A DNA stretch of 64,000 bases from Aulosira sp. FACHB-615 (GCF_014698045.1 NZ_JACJSE010000023.1:38357-102356), one strand, 5' to 3'; positions 1 to 8,943 are shown, numbered from the stretch's first letter. Numbers and translations are program-made. The notes: generated by a model from the sequence alone, not told the origin.

Positions 1-44
1 GTCGCCGCTTGCTCTATCAGTGCCAACAACTCATCCTGCGTCAT
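1..44 (-). CDS. Partial gene start, possibly leucine-rich-repeat protein
   Basis: Only the first 14 codons of a minus-strand gene lie in the window, reading MTQDELLALIEQAA from an ATG at position 44. The rest runs off the left edge. Many cyanobacterial leucine-rich-repeat and Roc-COR proteins begin with a similar helical MTxDELLxLIEQAA segment, so that family is a guess from memory. No strong ribosome binding site is seen upstream, so the start itself is uncertain. Confidence 0.4.
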   Translation of the reverse strand, partial: MTQDELLALIEQAA

Positions 45-516
45 AATTCCAAGCTAAAGGTTAAAAGGAAAGAAGACTGTTGAAGATGATTTTAGCGGAT
101 CAGGATAAAATTCTATACCATCGCTTTGTAGCGATAGCTCATTGATATTTTGTGATTAGCGACGCAGTTTTTAAATAAACGTGAATTCGACAGACCTCTC
201 CCGCTTCTAAAAGGCGAAAGTCTGGGTTTTATTCCCCTCTCCTCATAGGCTACGGCTATACACAAATCTGGGTTAAGTGCATCTGTCCCGCCTCGGAATA
301 AATTCCGAGTCTCATAGCGCAAGTCCTCTCAAGAGGACTCAAGGAAAAATTGATTCCAGTCTACTTCAGTAGACTTTGGCTATGAGCCTGGAACTTTAGT
401 TCAAGGCGGGATACGGTTTCATACTGTAAATTTTCGATTTCGTTTACTGATTGCAGCGCCGCCCTAAGCTTGTCAAAGGGTCGAAGTAAACCCAACTTCA
501 ACACACAACGCCTAAA
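45..516. other. Intergenic region with structured repeat
   Basis: No convincing gene is present. The short open frame at 113-322 on the minus strand has no recognisable protein and overlaps the structured repeat described separately at 247-430. The remainder is AT-rich spacer without a clear promoter or terminator. Confidence 0.6.
247..430. repeat. Structured dispersed repeat, copy 1 (multi-stem, RNA-like fold)
   Basis: A closing stem pairs TCCCGCCT (286-293) with AGGCGGGA (404-411). Inside it are a hairpin CTCGGAAT/ATTCCGAG (292-309), a stem CTCATAGC (311-318) with GCTATGAG (379-386) enclosing two hairpins AGTCCTCT/AGAGGACT (322-339) and AGTCTACT/AGTAGACT (358-375), and a small hairpin GAAC/GTTC (391-402). 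A second copy near 58751-58960 keeps every stem while changing paired bases together. Similarity between copies extends left to about 247 and right to about 430. It could be a structured RNA or a non-autonomous mobile element. Confidence 0.8.
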
Positions 517-1359
517 CTATTGCCCAAGTTCCTGCATATTATTCATGACTTGTTGATACAAGTCGTTATTACCTTGACGTTGTAAAATGGCGGCGGCTTG
601 TTCTAAATCTTTCATAGCGCCTTGTTTGTCGCCTTGGGCGGCGCGGGCATTACCGCGATTATTATAAGCTGGTGCAAAGTTGGGATTGAGGCGTATGGCT
701 TCGTTGTAGTCGGATATGGCTCCTTGTTTGTCTCCTTGAGCCGCCCTAGCATTACCTCGGTTATTGTAAGCGATCGCATAACGCGGATTGAGAATAATTG
801 CTTGGTCGTAATCTTCTAGGGAACCATCCCTTTCACCTATGGCTGCACGGGCATTGGCACGGTTATTATAAGCTTCGGCATAGTTGGGTGACAGTTTAAC
901 AGCTTGGGTATAATCTGCGATCGCACCTCGATTATCTCCCAAAGAGGCGCGGGCGTTTCCCCGACTGTTATAAGCTTCGGCATCGTTGGGAGACAGGCGC
1001 AAGGCTTCGTTATAATCATCGATGGCTTTTTGTTTGTCACCTGTATCAAAATAAGCCAGTCCCCGCCCTTTATAAGCTGCACTATAGTCAGGGTTGAGAT
1101 TGATGGCTTTAGTATAAGATGCGATCGCTGCTTGTAAGTCGCCTTTGAGGTGCTGATTTTGTCCTTGAAGATACAGCGCCCCAGCTTGTGAAGTTTTAAT
1201 AGTCCGGCGGCTAGGAGGAGTAAGGCCGATTTCTGTCACCAAAACATTCTTATCTCGATTGCAAGAGACAAGGGTAATTGCACTCAACACAGTCAGCACA
1301 ACCATAGCCAATGCTTTATTTTCCTTCACCCGCTTTTGCTCCCATAACCGCAGCTTCAT
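517..1359 (-). CDS. TPR-repeat lipoprotein
   Basis: The product is 280 residues. A hydrophobic N-terminal segment (about 17-32) ends in the lipobox LVSC with Cys33, so the protein is probably a lipoprotein anchored at the cell envelope. From about residue 58 there are six consecutive 34-residue tetratricopeptide repeats of the form AYNNRGNARAxxGDxxGAIxDYxxAIxLNPN, the last running to about residue 265. TPR arrays bind other proteins; no enzymatic domain is visible and the partner is unknown. It stands alone, with about 225 bases before the RNase D gene. The family is certain from the repeats; the cellular role cannot be assigned. Confidence 0.9.
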   Translation of the reverse strand: MKLRLWEQKRVKENKALAMVVLTVLSAITLVSCNRDKNVLVTEIGLTPPSRRTIKTSQAGALYLQGQNQHLKGDLQAAIASYTKAINLNPDYSAAYKGRGLAYFDTGDKQKAIDDYNEALRLSPNDAEAYNSRGNARASLGDNRGAIADYTQAVKLSPNYAEAYNNRANARAAIGERDGSLEDYDQAIILNPRYAIAYNNRGNARAAQGDKQGAISDYNEAIRLNPNFAPAYNNRGNARAAQGDKQGAMKDLEQAAAILQRQGNNDLYQQVMNNMQELGQ

Positions 1360-1584
1360 AAGTTGCTTTTAACCACCATTCCACCTAGATTTAATTAGCA
1401 CCCAATTTTCTTAATTCTGGAATTTTACACTTAACTGATATTCCCTAGGTTTAATAACGGTTAACTCTTGCCTTAACCGGGAAGTTTATCAACTTTTTGT
1501 GTTTTAGCTGGTAATTTAACGGTGATGAATTATACGTTCTTGCTTATTTATTAATAAGAATTGCACTCAAATCAGTCACTCTTC

Positions 1585-2505
1585 CTACTCATCTTCGCCA
1601 TTAGTTTCTTGAGTTTTCGGAGTTAGCCGCAAAGCATTAGATGTATCTATCTCTACAGATAATTGTTCTAAATTTTCACCTAAATCTTTTTGCAGCTTTT
1701 GAGTCAAGGTAATCGGAAAATCTAAATTTAATCCTTGAGTTTGTACCAGTCTTGCCAGTTCTAAGAATTGGGCTTTTACAGTTTTGCGTTCATAAGCTGT
1801 CAACTTAAAAGCAGATGTTTCTGATACATTTTGAGCCTGCATAGCTTTTTTAATGCGCTCTTGTAAATGTTCATATTCAGAGTTTAATAGCTTCCATTGT
1901 TCTTCTATTTGGGTATATCTAGCATTCAGAACTATTAAATCTTCTGTATCTGGTTCGGGATTACCTTCTGCTTGTAATTCTAACAAACGTTTATGCACTT
2001 GAGCAAGATAAATGCAGTCAAGATAAGCGTAGTCTATTTGTTCTTCTGATAAAGGTCTTTTGCTCCAGTCGCTACTTTGTTCTTGTTTATCAATATCGTG
2101 AAAGTTACATAAAATAGTTGCAAGGGTTTTGAGTTGATAATTCGGTGCTGGTAACAAATAATAAGGAATTTTTTTAGAGATTTCCAAGGTACAAGTAATA
2201 TTTTTAGCTTTTTTATTACCGAGGAATTTGACATCATAACTGGCATTATGAAATACTTTTTCAATATTCGGATTTAACATTACTTGCTGAATAAAATCAG
2301 CTACCAAATCATCTTGATTTAATACATCCAATAAAAAAACGCGATCGCCACTCATATCATCAGCATCATCTAACACCTGAATCAGCGACAACCTAGGATT
2401 TCGGCTATTATAATCAGCTACTTCTGTATCTATCCACAAAGTTGCAGCTTGAGTATATTCAGCAATCATGTTATGAATTGCACGATCAGTATTCAAGTAA
2501 GGCAT
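1585..2505 (-). CDS. rnd: Ribonuclease D (3'-5' exonuclease)
   Basis: The product is 306 residues and of the DEDDy exonuclease superfamily. Exo I is WIDTE (Asp26, Glu28), Exo II is FHNASYDVKFLG, and Exo III is the YxxxD of YAYLD, giving the expected metal-binding acidic residues and tyrosine. RNase D trims the 3' ends of tRNA precursors and other structured RNAs. Escherichia coli RNase D is longer and carries HRDC domains; here the C-terminal part (about 200-306) is shorter, glutamate- and leucine-rich, and no clear HRDC is recognised. This single-domain form is common in cyanobacteria, to my knowledge. The start follows the alignment of the exonuclease domain near the N-terminus. Confidence 0.88.
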   Translation of the reverse strand: MPYLNTDRAIHNMIAEYTQAATLWIDTEVADYNSRNPRLSLIQVLDDADDMSGDRVFLLDVLNQDDLVADFIQQVMLNPNIEKVFHNASYDVKFLGNKKAKNITCTLEISKKIPYYLLPAPNYQLKTLATILCNFHDIDKQEQSSDWSKRPLSEEQIDYAYLDCIYLAQVHKRLLELQAEGNPEPDTEDLIVLNARYTQIEEQWKLLNSEYEHLQERIKKAMQAQNVSETSAFKLTAYERKTVKAQFLELARLVQTQGLNLDFPITLTQKLQKDLGENLEQLSVEIDTSNALRLTPKTQETNGEDE

Positions 2506-2594
2506 TTTAATGTTTAATTTGATTTCTGAAACAGTCCAGTAGGGTGTGTTACGGGTTATACCAATTTAATATGAAGACGCATATAAAAATCAAT

Positions 2595-2680
2595 TACCCC
2601 CCTTAATCCCCCCTTTCCAAGGGGGGAAATAAGAGAATCTAGTTCCCTCCCCTTTATAAGGGGAGGGTTAGGGAGGGGTA
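2595..2680. repeat. Dispersed GC-rich palindromic repeat
   Basis: Two hairpin-forming segments lie side by side. CCCCCC-TTTCC-AAGGGGGG lies around 2608-2626, and CCCTCCCC/GGGGAGGG around 2645-2667. The same class of C-rich/G-rich palindrome occurs inside coding sequence at 55816-55896 and 57791-57874. It is a typical short interspersed repeat of filamentous cyanobacteria; no gene is present here. Confidence 0.65.
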
Positions 2681-2750
2681 AAATACTGTGCAGCTTCACA
2701 TGCAACTGGTATTATTTAAACTCTGATTTCTGAATTCTGACTCCTGCATT

Positions 2751-3590
2751 CTACTGTATAACTGGTTTCCGCCCAAAGATAAAAAATGTAGTAATATCAT
2801 TCCAAATTCCTTGTGCAGTTTCTAAAGCAGCTAATTCTAATTCAAATTCTGCCTTAACTTGCTCTATTTCTACTGTTGATAACTGCGAAAAAGGATTAGG
2901 AAATTGCCCCGGTGCTGGATAAGAACTACCCAACCACATTGCCTTAGCTTGCTCTAAACTAATATAACTGCCATATTGCTCAGATATAATTTCAATGGAG
3001 TCATAACCTGCTGTTTCTAGTAAATGACGACACTTTTCTGTTGTGCCTGTAGGCTGGTTTAAATAAAGAGCAATGCCATACTTTGCCAAAACTTTCTGCA
3101 CCACAATACTGGCAATAAAAGCGGTATCTGCAAAGGCATGAAACCCAAGTAAACCCCCAGGTTTTAAAAATTGATGCCAATGCTGTAATGCACCTGGAAA
3201 ATTTTCCATCCAAATCAATGCGGAAGAACACAAAATACAGTCAAAACTGTTAGCTGGAAAGTCGAGGGATTCTGCATCCGCTAATTGAAATTCAATATTG
3301 GTCAGCCCTAATGCTGTGACTTTTTGTTGTGCTTGTTCCAGCATTCCCGATGAAATATCTATACCAACTACCTTACCTCCAGCGCCTACAACTTGAGCCG
3401 CCGCAATTGCAGCCATCGCCGTACCAGTTGCAATATCTAATACCTGATCTCCTGGACGCAGTTGGGCATATTCCACCAAACGATGAGCAATTTGTAAATG
3501 CCACTCGCTTTGATCATAAGTTGGACTTCTGCGATTAAAGAGGTCAGCTATTTGTTGCTTGTAGTCGCTGAGTGGGAGTTGATCGGGCAT
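2751..3590 (-). CDS. Class I SAM-dependent methyltransferase (UbiE/COQ5-like)
   Basis: The product is 279 residues with a Rossmann-type methyltransferase core. Motif I is VLDIATGTAMAAIAAAQ at about 50-66 (the last glycine of the usual GTG is alanine), followed by the acidic turn VVGIDISSGMLEQA and the later FDCILCSSALIWMENFPGAL and LKPGGLLGFHAF strands. This resembles the UbiE/COQ5 branch that methylates quinones and small molecules. The substrate cannot be deduced. It lies divergently from cysH with about 160 bases between them, but no functional link is apparent. Confidence 0.82.
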   Translation of the reverse strand: MPDQLPLSDYKQQIADLFNRRSPTYDQSEWHLQIAHRLVEYAQLRPGDQVLDIATGTAMAAIAAAQVVGAGGKVVGIDISSGMLEQAQQKVTALGLTNIEFQLADAESLDFPANSFDCILCSSALIWMENFPGALQHWHQFLKPGGLLGFHAFADTAFIASIVVQKVLAKYGIALYLNQPTGTTEKCRHLLETAGYDSIEIISEQYGSYISLEQAKAMWLGSSYPAPGQFPNPFSQLSTVEIEQVKAEFELELAALETAQGIWNDITTFFIFGRKPVIQ

Positions 3591-3751
3591 TGGGTATGGC
3601 TAGAGTGAGATAATTGCAGTGTAACAGCGATCGCATCTTGCAGCTTTAGCGCAATATATGGGGTAATTTCCGTAAGTCGTGGTCGAGAATTAGTATAACC
3701 GCATCTGAAAATTGGTAAAATTCAAGTTCAGAGAGAAGAGAACATTCAAAC

Positions 3752-4486
3752 ATGGTAGCCGCCCATACGGATTTAAATATTGCAGCTTTAGAAGCAGAAT
3801 ATAGCCAAAAATCACCGAGAGAAATTCTCAAATTTGCCTTGGACACTTTTGACAACATGGCAATTTCTTTCAGTGGTGCAGAAGATGTTGTATTGATTGA
3901 TATTGCTTCTAAAATCACTAAAAACTTCCGAGTTTTTACCCTCGATACCGGGCGCTTGCACCCAGAAACATATCAGTTGTTAGATAAAGTCAGAGAACAT
4001 TATGGCATTAAGCTAGAAGTTATGTTCCCTGATGCCGCAGAAGTCCAAGCTTTGGTAGAAGAAAAAGGATTGTTTAGCTTTTATCAAGATGGTCACAAAG
4101 AATGCTGTGCTATCCGCAAAGTTAGACCACTGCGCCGCAAGCTAAATACTTTGGATGCTTGGGTGACAGGACAGCGTAAAGACCAAAGTCCCAGCACCCG
4201 CAACCATATTCCCGTCATTGAAGTTGATACCGCATTTTCTACCGAAGACCATCAGTTAATTAAATTCAACCCCTTAGCTAACTGGTCTTCGGCACAGGTA
4301 TGGGAATATATTCGCGCTTTAGATGTACCTTACAACAAATTACACGAACGCGGTTTTATTAGTATTGGTTGCGAACCTTGTACTAGACCAGTTCTTCCAA
4401 ATCAGCACGAACGCGAAGGTCGTTGGTGGTGGGAAGAGTCTACTGCTAAAGAGTGTGGTCTACACTTAGGGAATTTACAAAAATAG
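3752..4486 (+). CDS. cysH: Phosphoadenylyl/adenylyl-sulfate reductase CysH
   Basis: The product is 244 residues and belongs to the PAPS/APS reductase family, which reduces activated sulfate to sulfite in assimilation. The nucleotide-binding PP-loop-like SFSGAEDVVLIDIA lies near residues 39-52. The redox motif KECGLHLG is at the C-terminus. The protein also has a Cys-Cys pair at 118-119 (ECCAIRKV) and CEPC at 207-210, the four cysteines that ligate a [4Fe-4S] cluster in APS-type reductases and are missing from the E. coli PAPS enzyme. It therefore probably uses APS or both substrates. The ATG at 3752 places the usual N-terminus. Confidence 0.93.
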   Translation: MVAAHTDLNIAALEAEYSQKSPREILKFALDTFDNMAISFSGAEDVVLIDIASKITKNFRVFTLDTGRLHPETYQLLDKVREHYGIKLEVMFPDAAEVQALVEEKGLFSFYQDGHKECCAIRKVRPLRRKLNTLDAWVTGQRKDQSPSTRNHIPVIEVDTAFSTEDHQLIKFNPLANWSSAQVWEYIRALDVPYNKLHERGFISIGCEPCTRPVLPNQHEREGRWWWEESTAKECGLHLGNLQK

Positions 4487-4550
4487 GACTTACGCACCAA
4501 AATTATCTGTGAAAAATGGGTATAGGGTGTAAGGTTTTTGGATACATACA

Positions 4551-4698
4551 CCCGGATTTCTCACCACACCTTTCAAAGCCTGTGCAGGGGAGCAGGGGAG
4601 CAGGGGGGCTGGGGAGAATGAAGGTACTCTCTCCCCAGCCCCTCCGCACCTCTGCCCCTCTGCCCCATCAAACGCCTGAAGCTTGTGAGAAATGCGGG
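4551..4698. mobile_element. MITE-like element with imperfect terminal inverted repeats
   Basis: The left end CCCGGATTTCTCAC (4551-4564) and the right end GTGAGAAATGCGGG (4685-4698) are inverted copies with one mismatch in 14. The interior is a G-rich tract followed by a C-rich tract (about 4586-4670), and it encodes nothing. A related CCCGAATTTCTCTC end lies near 20361. Interpretation as a non-autonomous transposable element is inference. Confidence 0.45.
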
Positions 4699-5050
4699 AT
4701 ACACTCCTATACCCCTACACCAATAACTAGCTACCCAACTTTTTAGCCTTTCATCACTATATTCACATCTTGCAGCTGTTTTGCATGGATCTACGACTGT
4801 GCCTTTCAAAAACCAATCAAAAAATCATATAACTGTTGTCAGCACTGACTTCCAAGGTTTTTACATCATTTGAAGGTGCTTGCATTTTATTTTAGGAGCT
4901 TGAAATCTAGATGAGACAAGGCTTCCAAGATTAGCATCTGTTCAAAAAAATGAGACTTAGGTAAAAATTTGTTTTCTGTATTGCTCCTGGGTGCTAGGTG
5001 CTTGTAATATCAAATCTCAGGGCAGGCAGGATATGGATTTCCGAGTGCGC

Positions 5051-5229
5051 TCTGACTAAACCTTTGATGCCGTAAGGCGTTGATCACTTTTAGAAGGTGT
5101 TAATAGCGAGCTAAAATCTGGCTGATTAAACCTTTGATGCCGTAAGGCGTTGATCACCAGATCCACGAAATTTTTAAGGTGACAATGGACAAGCTGATTA
5201 AACCTTTGATGCTGTAAGGCGTTGATCAC
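5051..5229 (-). CRISPR. CRISPR-like mini-array: three 37-base repeats, two spacers
   Basis: Three direct repeats of 37 bases lie at 5051-5087, 5121-5157 and 5193-5229. They are separated by unrelated spacers of 33 bases (5088-5120) and 35 bases (5158-5192). Read on the minus strand each repeat starts GTGATCAACGCC, with an imperfect dyad around GCCTTACGGC. Repeat 1 differs at two positions at one end and repeat 3 at one internal position. Repeat and spacer sizes fit CRISPR arrays. No cas gene occurs in the window, so it would be an orphan or relic array served in trans. A minus-strand orientation would put the AT-rich flank 5230-5312 in the leader position. Strand is a guess. Confidence 0.72.
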
Positions 5230-5312
5230 GACAATAACTATCAACTGTCAACGAAACTTTTTGTAATTAGTCTTGTCTATAAGATTAATTCATTAGTTTA
5301 TCAGGAATATAT

Positions 5313-6251
5313 ATGCGATCGCCTATCGTAATCGGTACAGGATTACTTGTATCTATAATTTTAAATACCCAAGTATTTGCAAAATCTACAGTCAATTTAC
5401 CACAAATCACTGCCCAGAACTCTCAGCAACAAATATTAAATCAAAATAATCAAAAGACAAACTCAGGGCTGATTACTCTGCAAAGAACAGCCTGCTATGG
5501 TACTTGTCCCATTTATAAAATTACCATCTTTCCTGATGGGAGAGTTGTCTACGAAGGGGAGCGTTTTGTGAAAGTTGTCGGTAAAAGAACTGCCAGAATT
5601 AGTCCCCAAGCAGTAAGAAGATTAGTTGCAGAATTTAATAAGGTAAACTATTTTTCATTAGCAAATAGCTACCAAGGCGGAAGGACAGATGCGCCTTCTG
5701 CAATTACTTCTTTAACTATCGGTAAACGTCAGAAAACTGTTAATCATTATCTCGGTTCACCAAACGCACCGCAAGCACTAACAGCTTTAGAAAATAAAAT
5801 CGATGCTGTTGTAAATTCTCAGCGTTGGGTTGGTTCTAAAAATGAACAAACACCAAATCCAAATGATGCTAATTCCACCCAACTCAAAGTTAATCGTCAA
5901 TTGTGGAATCAGCAAAAGCTAAATAACTATCGTTTTACGTTTAGCCGGAGTTGTTTCTGTTTACCCAAAGCGACACAACCAGTAGTGATTACAGTGCGTA
6001 ATAATCAAGTTGCTTCTATTACACCTGTGAATAATAACGAGCCAGTTGATACAGAATTGTTTCAACAGTATAATTCAATTCCCAAACTGTTTGGCATAAT
6101 TGATGATGCGATCGCCAAAAAAGCATCTAGTCTCAACATCAAATATGATCCGCAATTTGGCTACCCGACGCAAATTAATATTGATTACAACCAACAAATT
6201 GCCGATGAAGAAATATATCTGACTATTAGCAATCTTGAACCTTTGAAGTAA
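5313..6251 (+). CDS. Secreted DUF6438 and DUF6174 domain protein
   Basis: The product is 312 residues with an N-terminal signal peptide (about 1-23, ending TQVFA). Residues about 52-165 (LQRTACYGTCPIYKITIFPDG to the VNHYLG region) match what I know as DUF6438, with its conserved CYGTCP motif. Residues about 195-310 (LWNQQKLNNYRFTFSRSC..VITVRNNQVASI) match DUF6174. Both domains are of unknown function and are found in exported proteins. The cysteine pair CYGTC could form a disulfide outside the cytoplasm. It is a single gene. Domain names are from memory and moderately certain. Confidence 0.8.
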   Translation: MRSPIVIGTGLLVSIILNTQVFAKSTVNLPQITAQNSQQQILNQNNQKTNSGLITLQRTACYGTCPIYKITIFPDGRVVYEGERFVKVVGKRTARISPQAVRRLVAEFNKVNYFSLANSYQGGRTDAPSAITSLTIGKRQKTVNHYLGSPNAPQALTALENKIDAVVNSQRWVGSKNEQTPNPNDANSTQLKVNRQLWNQQKLNNYRFTFSRSCFCLPKATQPVVITVRNNQVASITPVNNNEPVDTELFQQYNSIPKLFGIIDDAIAKKASSLNIKYDPQFGYPTQINIDYNQQIADEEIYLTISNLEPLK

Positions 6252-6386
6252 GTTCTTGCACAAAGTAAATTATCCTTGGGGGTGTACAATCGTATACTCC
6301 TTTTATTTTGCAAGTCATACCTAGGACTGACGCATTGACAAAAAACTAAATTTCAGATTCTCTACCCCTGAGTAGTCTGATAAGTT

Positions 6387-7529
6387 TTAAGTACTGAGTG
6401 CTGAATGCTGAGTCATGATAGATGCTTCCGCTTCCTCACTATTGCAGGGAAGGGTGACAGTCACAATAGTATATTCGTAGGGCTTACTGTCAATTTTCAG
6501 GGTACCACCGTGCAGTTCTGCTAATTTTTTGGCAATGATTAAGCCTAACCCAGAACCTTGTTGTTCATGAAGTTTGCGCTCAAATTGCCGATAAGCACCT
6601 AATTCCGCAATTTGCTCTCGGCTCATTCCCCGGCCGCGATCGCTAAAAGATACACTAAAGCTATTATTAATAGTTTTTGCTGTAATTTTAATCGGCGTAC
6701 CACTGACAGAAAATTTTAAAGCATTATCCAGTAACTCTTCAATAATTCTGGTAATCTTGCTCACCGAAATCTTGACAATACAAGGCGATAAGTCAATTTG
6801 CATATCATCTTCTCTGCCAGCATTTTTAACTTTTTCACCTATCAAATTCGTCAAAACTGGTGTAGGAAACTCTGTTGACTGCTTTTGAATTTCCCTGACT
6901 CGCTGGGGATCTGTGGCAATAATTTCTAATTCTGCGTAGAGTAAAAATTTTTGAATTAAATGAAATAAACGTTGACTTGATTGATGAATAAATTCTGCCA
7001 TTTCTTTGATTGATGGTGCATCTAGCAGTTCACTTTCTTCCATCAGAATTTGCGAGAAACCCAAAATCCCATTCAGTGGGGTGCGTAATTCATGAGGCAG
7101 TGACAAAGTAATGCTAGTACGTAATTTATCAAGCTTATCTTGAGTTTGTTGATAAATTGCTGTTTGTTTTTCTAGCCGACAAGTAATAGCTGTTAATAAT
7201 TCTGTTCGAGAAAATGGTTTAACAATGTAATCATCAGCGCCTAAATCCATACCTTTGCGAAAGTCTGGTTTCTCTGATTTAGCCGTTAAAAAAATGAAGG
7301 GAATAATTGCTGTTTTCGGGTTTTGGCGTAATTCTTTTAGGACTTCATAACCATCGATTTCTGGCATCATTACATCACAAATCACCAAATCAGGAACTTC
7401 GGTTTGTGCTAACTGTAAACCAAAGTAACCATTTTCGGCAGTGATGACGTTGAAATTTTCTGCATAAAGTAAATCTACTAAATTTTGACGCACATTTATG
7501 TCATCTTCGATCACTAATATTTTATTCAT
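6387..7529 (-). CDS. Receiver-histidine kinase hybrid
   Basis: The product is 380 residues. An N-terminal receiver domain (1-120) has the acidic pair EDD, the phospho-acceptor Asp in VICDVMMPEIDGYEV, the TAKS threonine region and the lysine of DYIVKPF. It is followed by a HisKA helix with the phospho-acceptor histidine in LSLPHELRTPLNG (about 150), and an HATPase_c domain with N-box ELLDNALKFS, DRGRGMS and GSGLGLIIAKKLAELHGG. A receiver in front of a kinase lets phosphate from another kinase control it. It is last in the cluster transcribed from 14029, about 200 bases after the EAL regulator, and has no output domain of its own. Confidence 0.9.
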   Translation of the reverse strand: MNKILVIEDDINVRQNLVDLLYAENFNVITAENGYFGLQLAQTEVPDLVICDVMMPEIDGYEVLKELRQNPKTAIIPFIFLTAKSEKPDFRKGMDLGADDYIVKPFSRTELLTAITCRLEKQTAIYQQTQDKLDKLRTSITLSLPHELRTPLNGILGFSQILMEESELLDAPSIKEMAEFIHQSSQRLFHLIQKFLLYAELEIIATDPQRVREIQKQSTEFPTPVLTNLIGEKVKNAGREDDMQIDLSPCIVKISVSKITRIIEELLDNALKFSVSGTPIKITAKTINNSFSVSFSDRGRGMSREQIAELGAYRQFERKLHEQQGSGLGLIIAKKLAELHGGTLKIDSKPYEYTIVTVTLPCNSEEAEASIMTQHSALST

Positions 7530-7728
7530 ATATTTAATTAAATGTGAATAAGTATAAAATTTTTAAAATAGGTTTTAGATAGCTTTTATAAATAAGATAT
7601 GACATAAATTTTTCACTATATGCACCCATCTTGCCTTGAAATAACCAATTGAATTATATATTTAATTATCTTTAAGAAATACGAAAATTTCATGTAATCA
7701 AAACAGGGATTATAAATTTTATATAAAC

Positions 7729-8943
7729 TTAGATATATAAATGTCGATTACTCCATAAAAAATTCTCAAATTCTGGTGCTGGTAATGGACGGCTAAATAA
7801 AAAACCCTGCATATAATCACAGTGCGCCTCACGCAAAAAATGCAATTCGTCTTCTGTTTCTACACCTTCAGCCACTACTTGCATATTTAGGTTATGTGCC
7901 ATTTCAATTAAAGCTTTAGTAATGGCTGATTTTTGATAATCAACAGCTACATTATGAATAAAATAACGGTCAATTTTTAAGGTATTAATCGGTAAGTTTT
8001 TGAGATATATAAGTGAAGAATAGCCTGTACCAAAATCATCAATAGCAATTTTTAAACCTAAAGATTTTAATTTATTCATAGTAGCGATCGCACTATTGAT
8101 GTCTTGCATAATCATACTTTCAGTTAGTTCAATTTCTAAATATTGGGGTTCCAGATGATTATTGTGTAAAAAATAAGTAATTTTTTGGATTAAGTCTGGC
8201 TGATGAAATTCTATCACCGACAAGTTAACGGTCATTTTCAAATAAGCAATGCCGACATCATGCCAAATCTTAATTTGTTTACAAACATTTTGTAATACCC
8301 ACTGATCAATCGGGACAATTAACCCTGTAGATTCGGCAATTGGGATAAATTCTGTGGGAGTAACTAAACCTAATTCTGGACTTTGCCAACGTAATAAACT
8401 TTCAGCCGCAACAATTTGTCCAGAAGCGATATCCACAATTGGTTGATAATACACCTCAAATTCGTGAAATTTTTGTTTCTGTACCACCTGTTGTAAATTC
8501 ATTTCCAACAACTGAATTTTGGGTGAAACAGTTTTAGTGAAATTTGTAGGATGAGAGAGATATTTTTTTAAAGTAGCTTGTCTTTCTAAGCGGTTCATAA
8601 TTGCACTTAGTAATTCTGCCCGCGTAAATGGCTTAGTGAGATAATCATCTGCACCCATATCCATACCTTGGCGAAAATCAGACTTGGCAGATTTAGCTGT
8701 TAAAAAAATAAAGGGAATGGTTGCTGTTAATGGGTCTTTTCGTAGTGCTGTTAATACTCCATAGCCATCAACTTCTGGCATCATCATGTCACATAAAATT
8801 AAGTCTGGAGCCTCAGAAAATGCCAAATCTACACCTGTTTTGCCATTAGCAGCAGCAATTGTGTGAAAATCCTCTGCTTCTAGTAAATCCAACAGGTTTT
8901 CCCGGACAGATTCTTCATCTTCAATCACCAAGATTTTAATCAT
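7729..8943 (-). CDS. Response regulator with EAL (c-di-GMP phosphodiesterase) domain
   Basis: Starting from MIKILVIEDEES the product is about 404 residues. The receiver domain (1-120) has phospho-acceptor Asp in LILCDMMMPEVDGYG and the lysine of DYLTKPF. The EAL domain (about 155-400) keeps the residues needed for c-di-GMP hydrolysis: the Glu of AESLLRW (usual EAL reads ESL), NLSV, ELTES, IDDFGTGYSSL, KIDR, AEGVET and QGFLFSRPL. Its start ATG at 8943 overlaps the kinase stop by 8 bases (ATGATTAA), implying translational coupling. A start four codons earlier (8955) is also open. It is probably the output that links the upstream ten-PAS kinase to c-di-GMP levels. Confidence 0.92.
   Translation of the reverse strand: MIKILVIEDEESVRENLLDLLEAEDFHTIAAANGKTGVDLAFSEAPDLILCDMMMPEVDGYGVLTALRKDPLTATIPFIFLTAKSAKSDFRQGMDMGADDYLTKPFTRAELLSAIMNRLERQATLKKYLSHPTNFTKTVSPKIQLLEMNLQQVVQKQKFHEFEVYYQPIVDIASGQIVAAESLLRWQSPELGLVTPTEFIPIAESTGLIVPIDQWVLQNVCKQIKIWHDVGIAYLKMTVNLSVIEFHQPDLIQKITYFLHNNHLEPQYLEIELTESMIMQDINSAIATMNKLKSLGLKIAIDDFGTGYSSLIYLKNLPINTLKIDRYFIHNVAVDYQKSAITKALIEMAHNLNMQVVAEGVETEDELHFLREAHCDYMQGFLFSRPLPAPEFENFLWSNRHLYI

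Larger units (their letters stand above)
4487..5312. other. Repeat-rich intergenic region
   Basis: This stretch of 826 bases holds no convincing gene. It contains a solo AGGACTTACGCA end (about 4488-4499) matching the small inverted-repeat element at 44820-44937, an element with imperfect ends at 4551-4698, and the CRISPR-like array at 5051-5229. The remaining sequence is AT-rich. The open frames at 4516-4746 and 4573-4809 are low-complexity readings of the G/C-rich repeat. Confidence 0.6.

Noticed and set aside
113..322. 69-residue minus-strand frame
   Set aside because: It overlaps the structured repeat and its composition reflects the stems, not a protein.
5056..5244. 62-residue minus-strand frame with VINALxHQRFNQ repeats
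   Set aside because: The repeating protein is just the three CRISPR-like repeats translated; no ribosome site or family.
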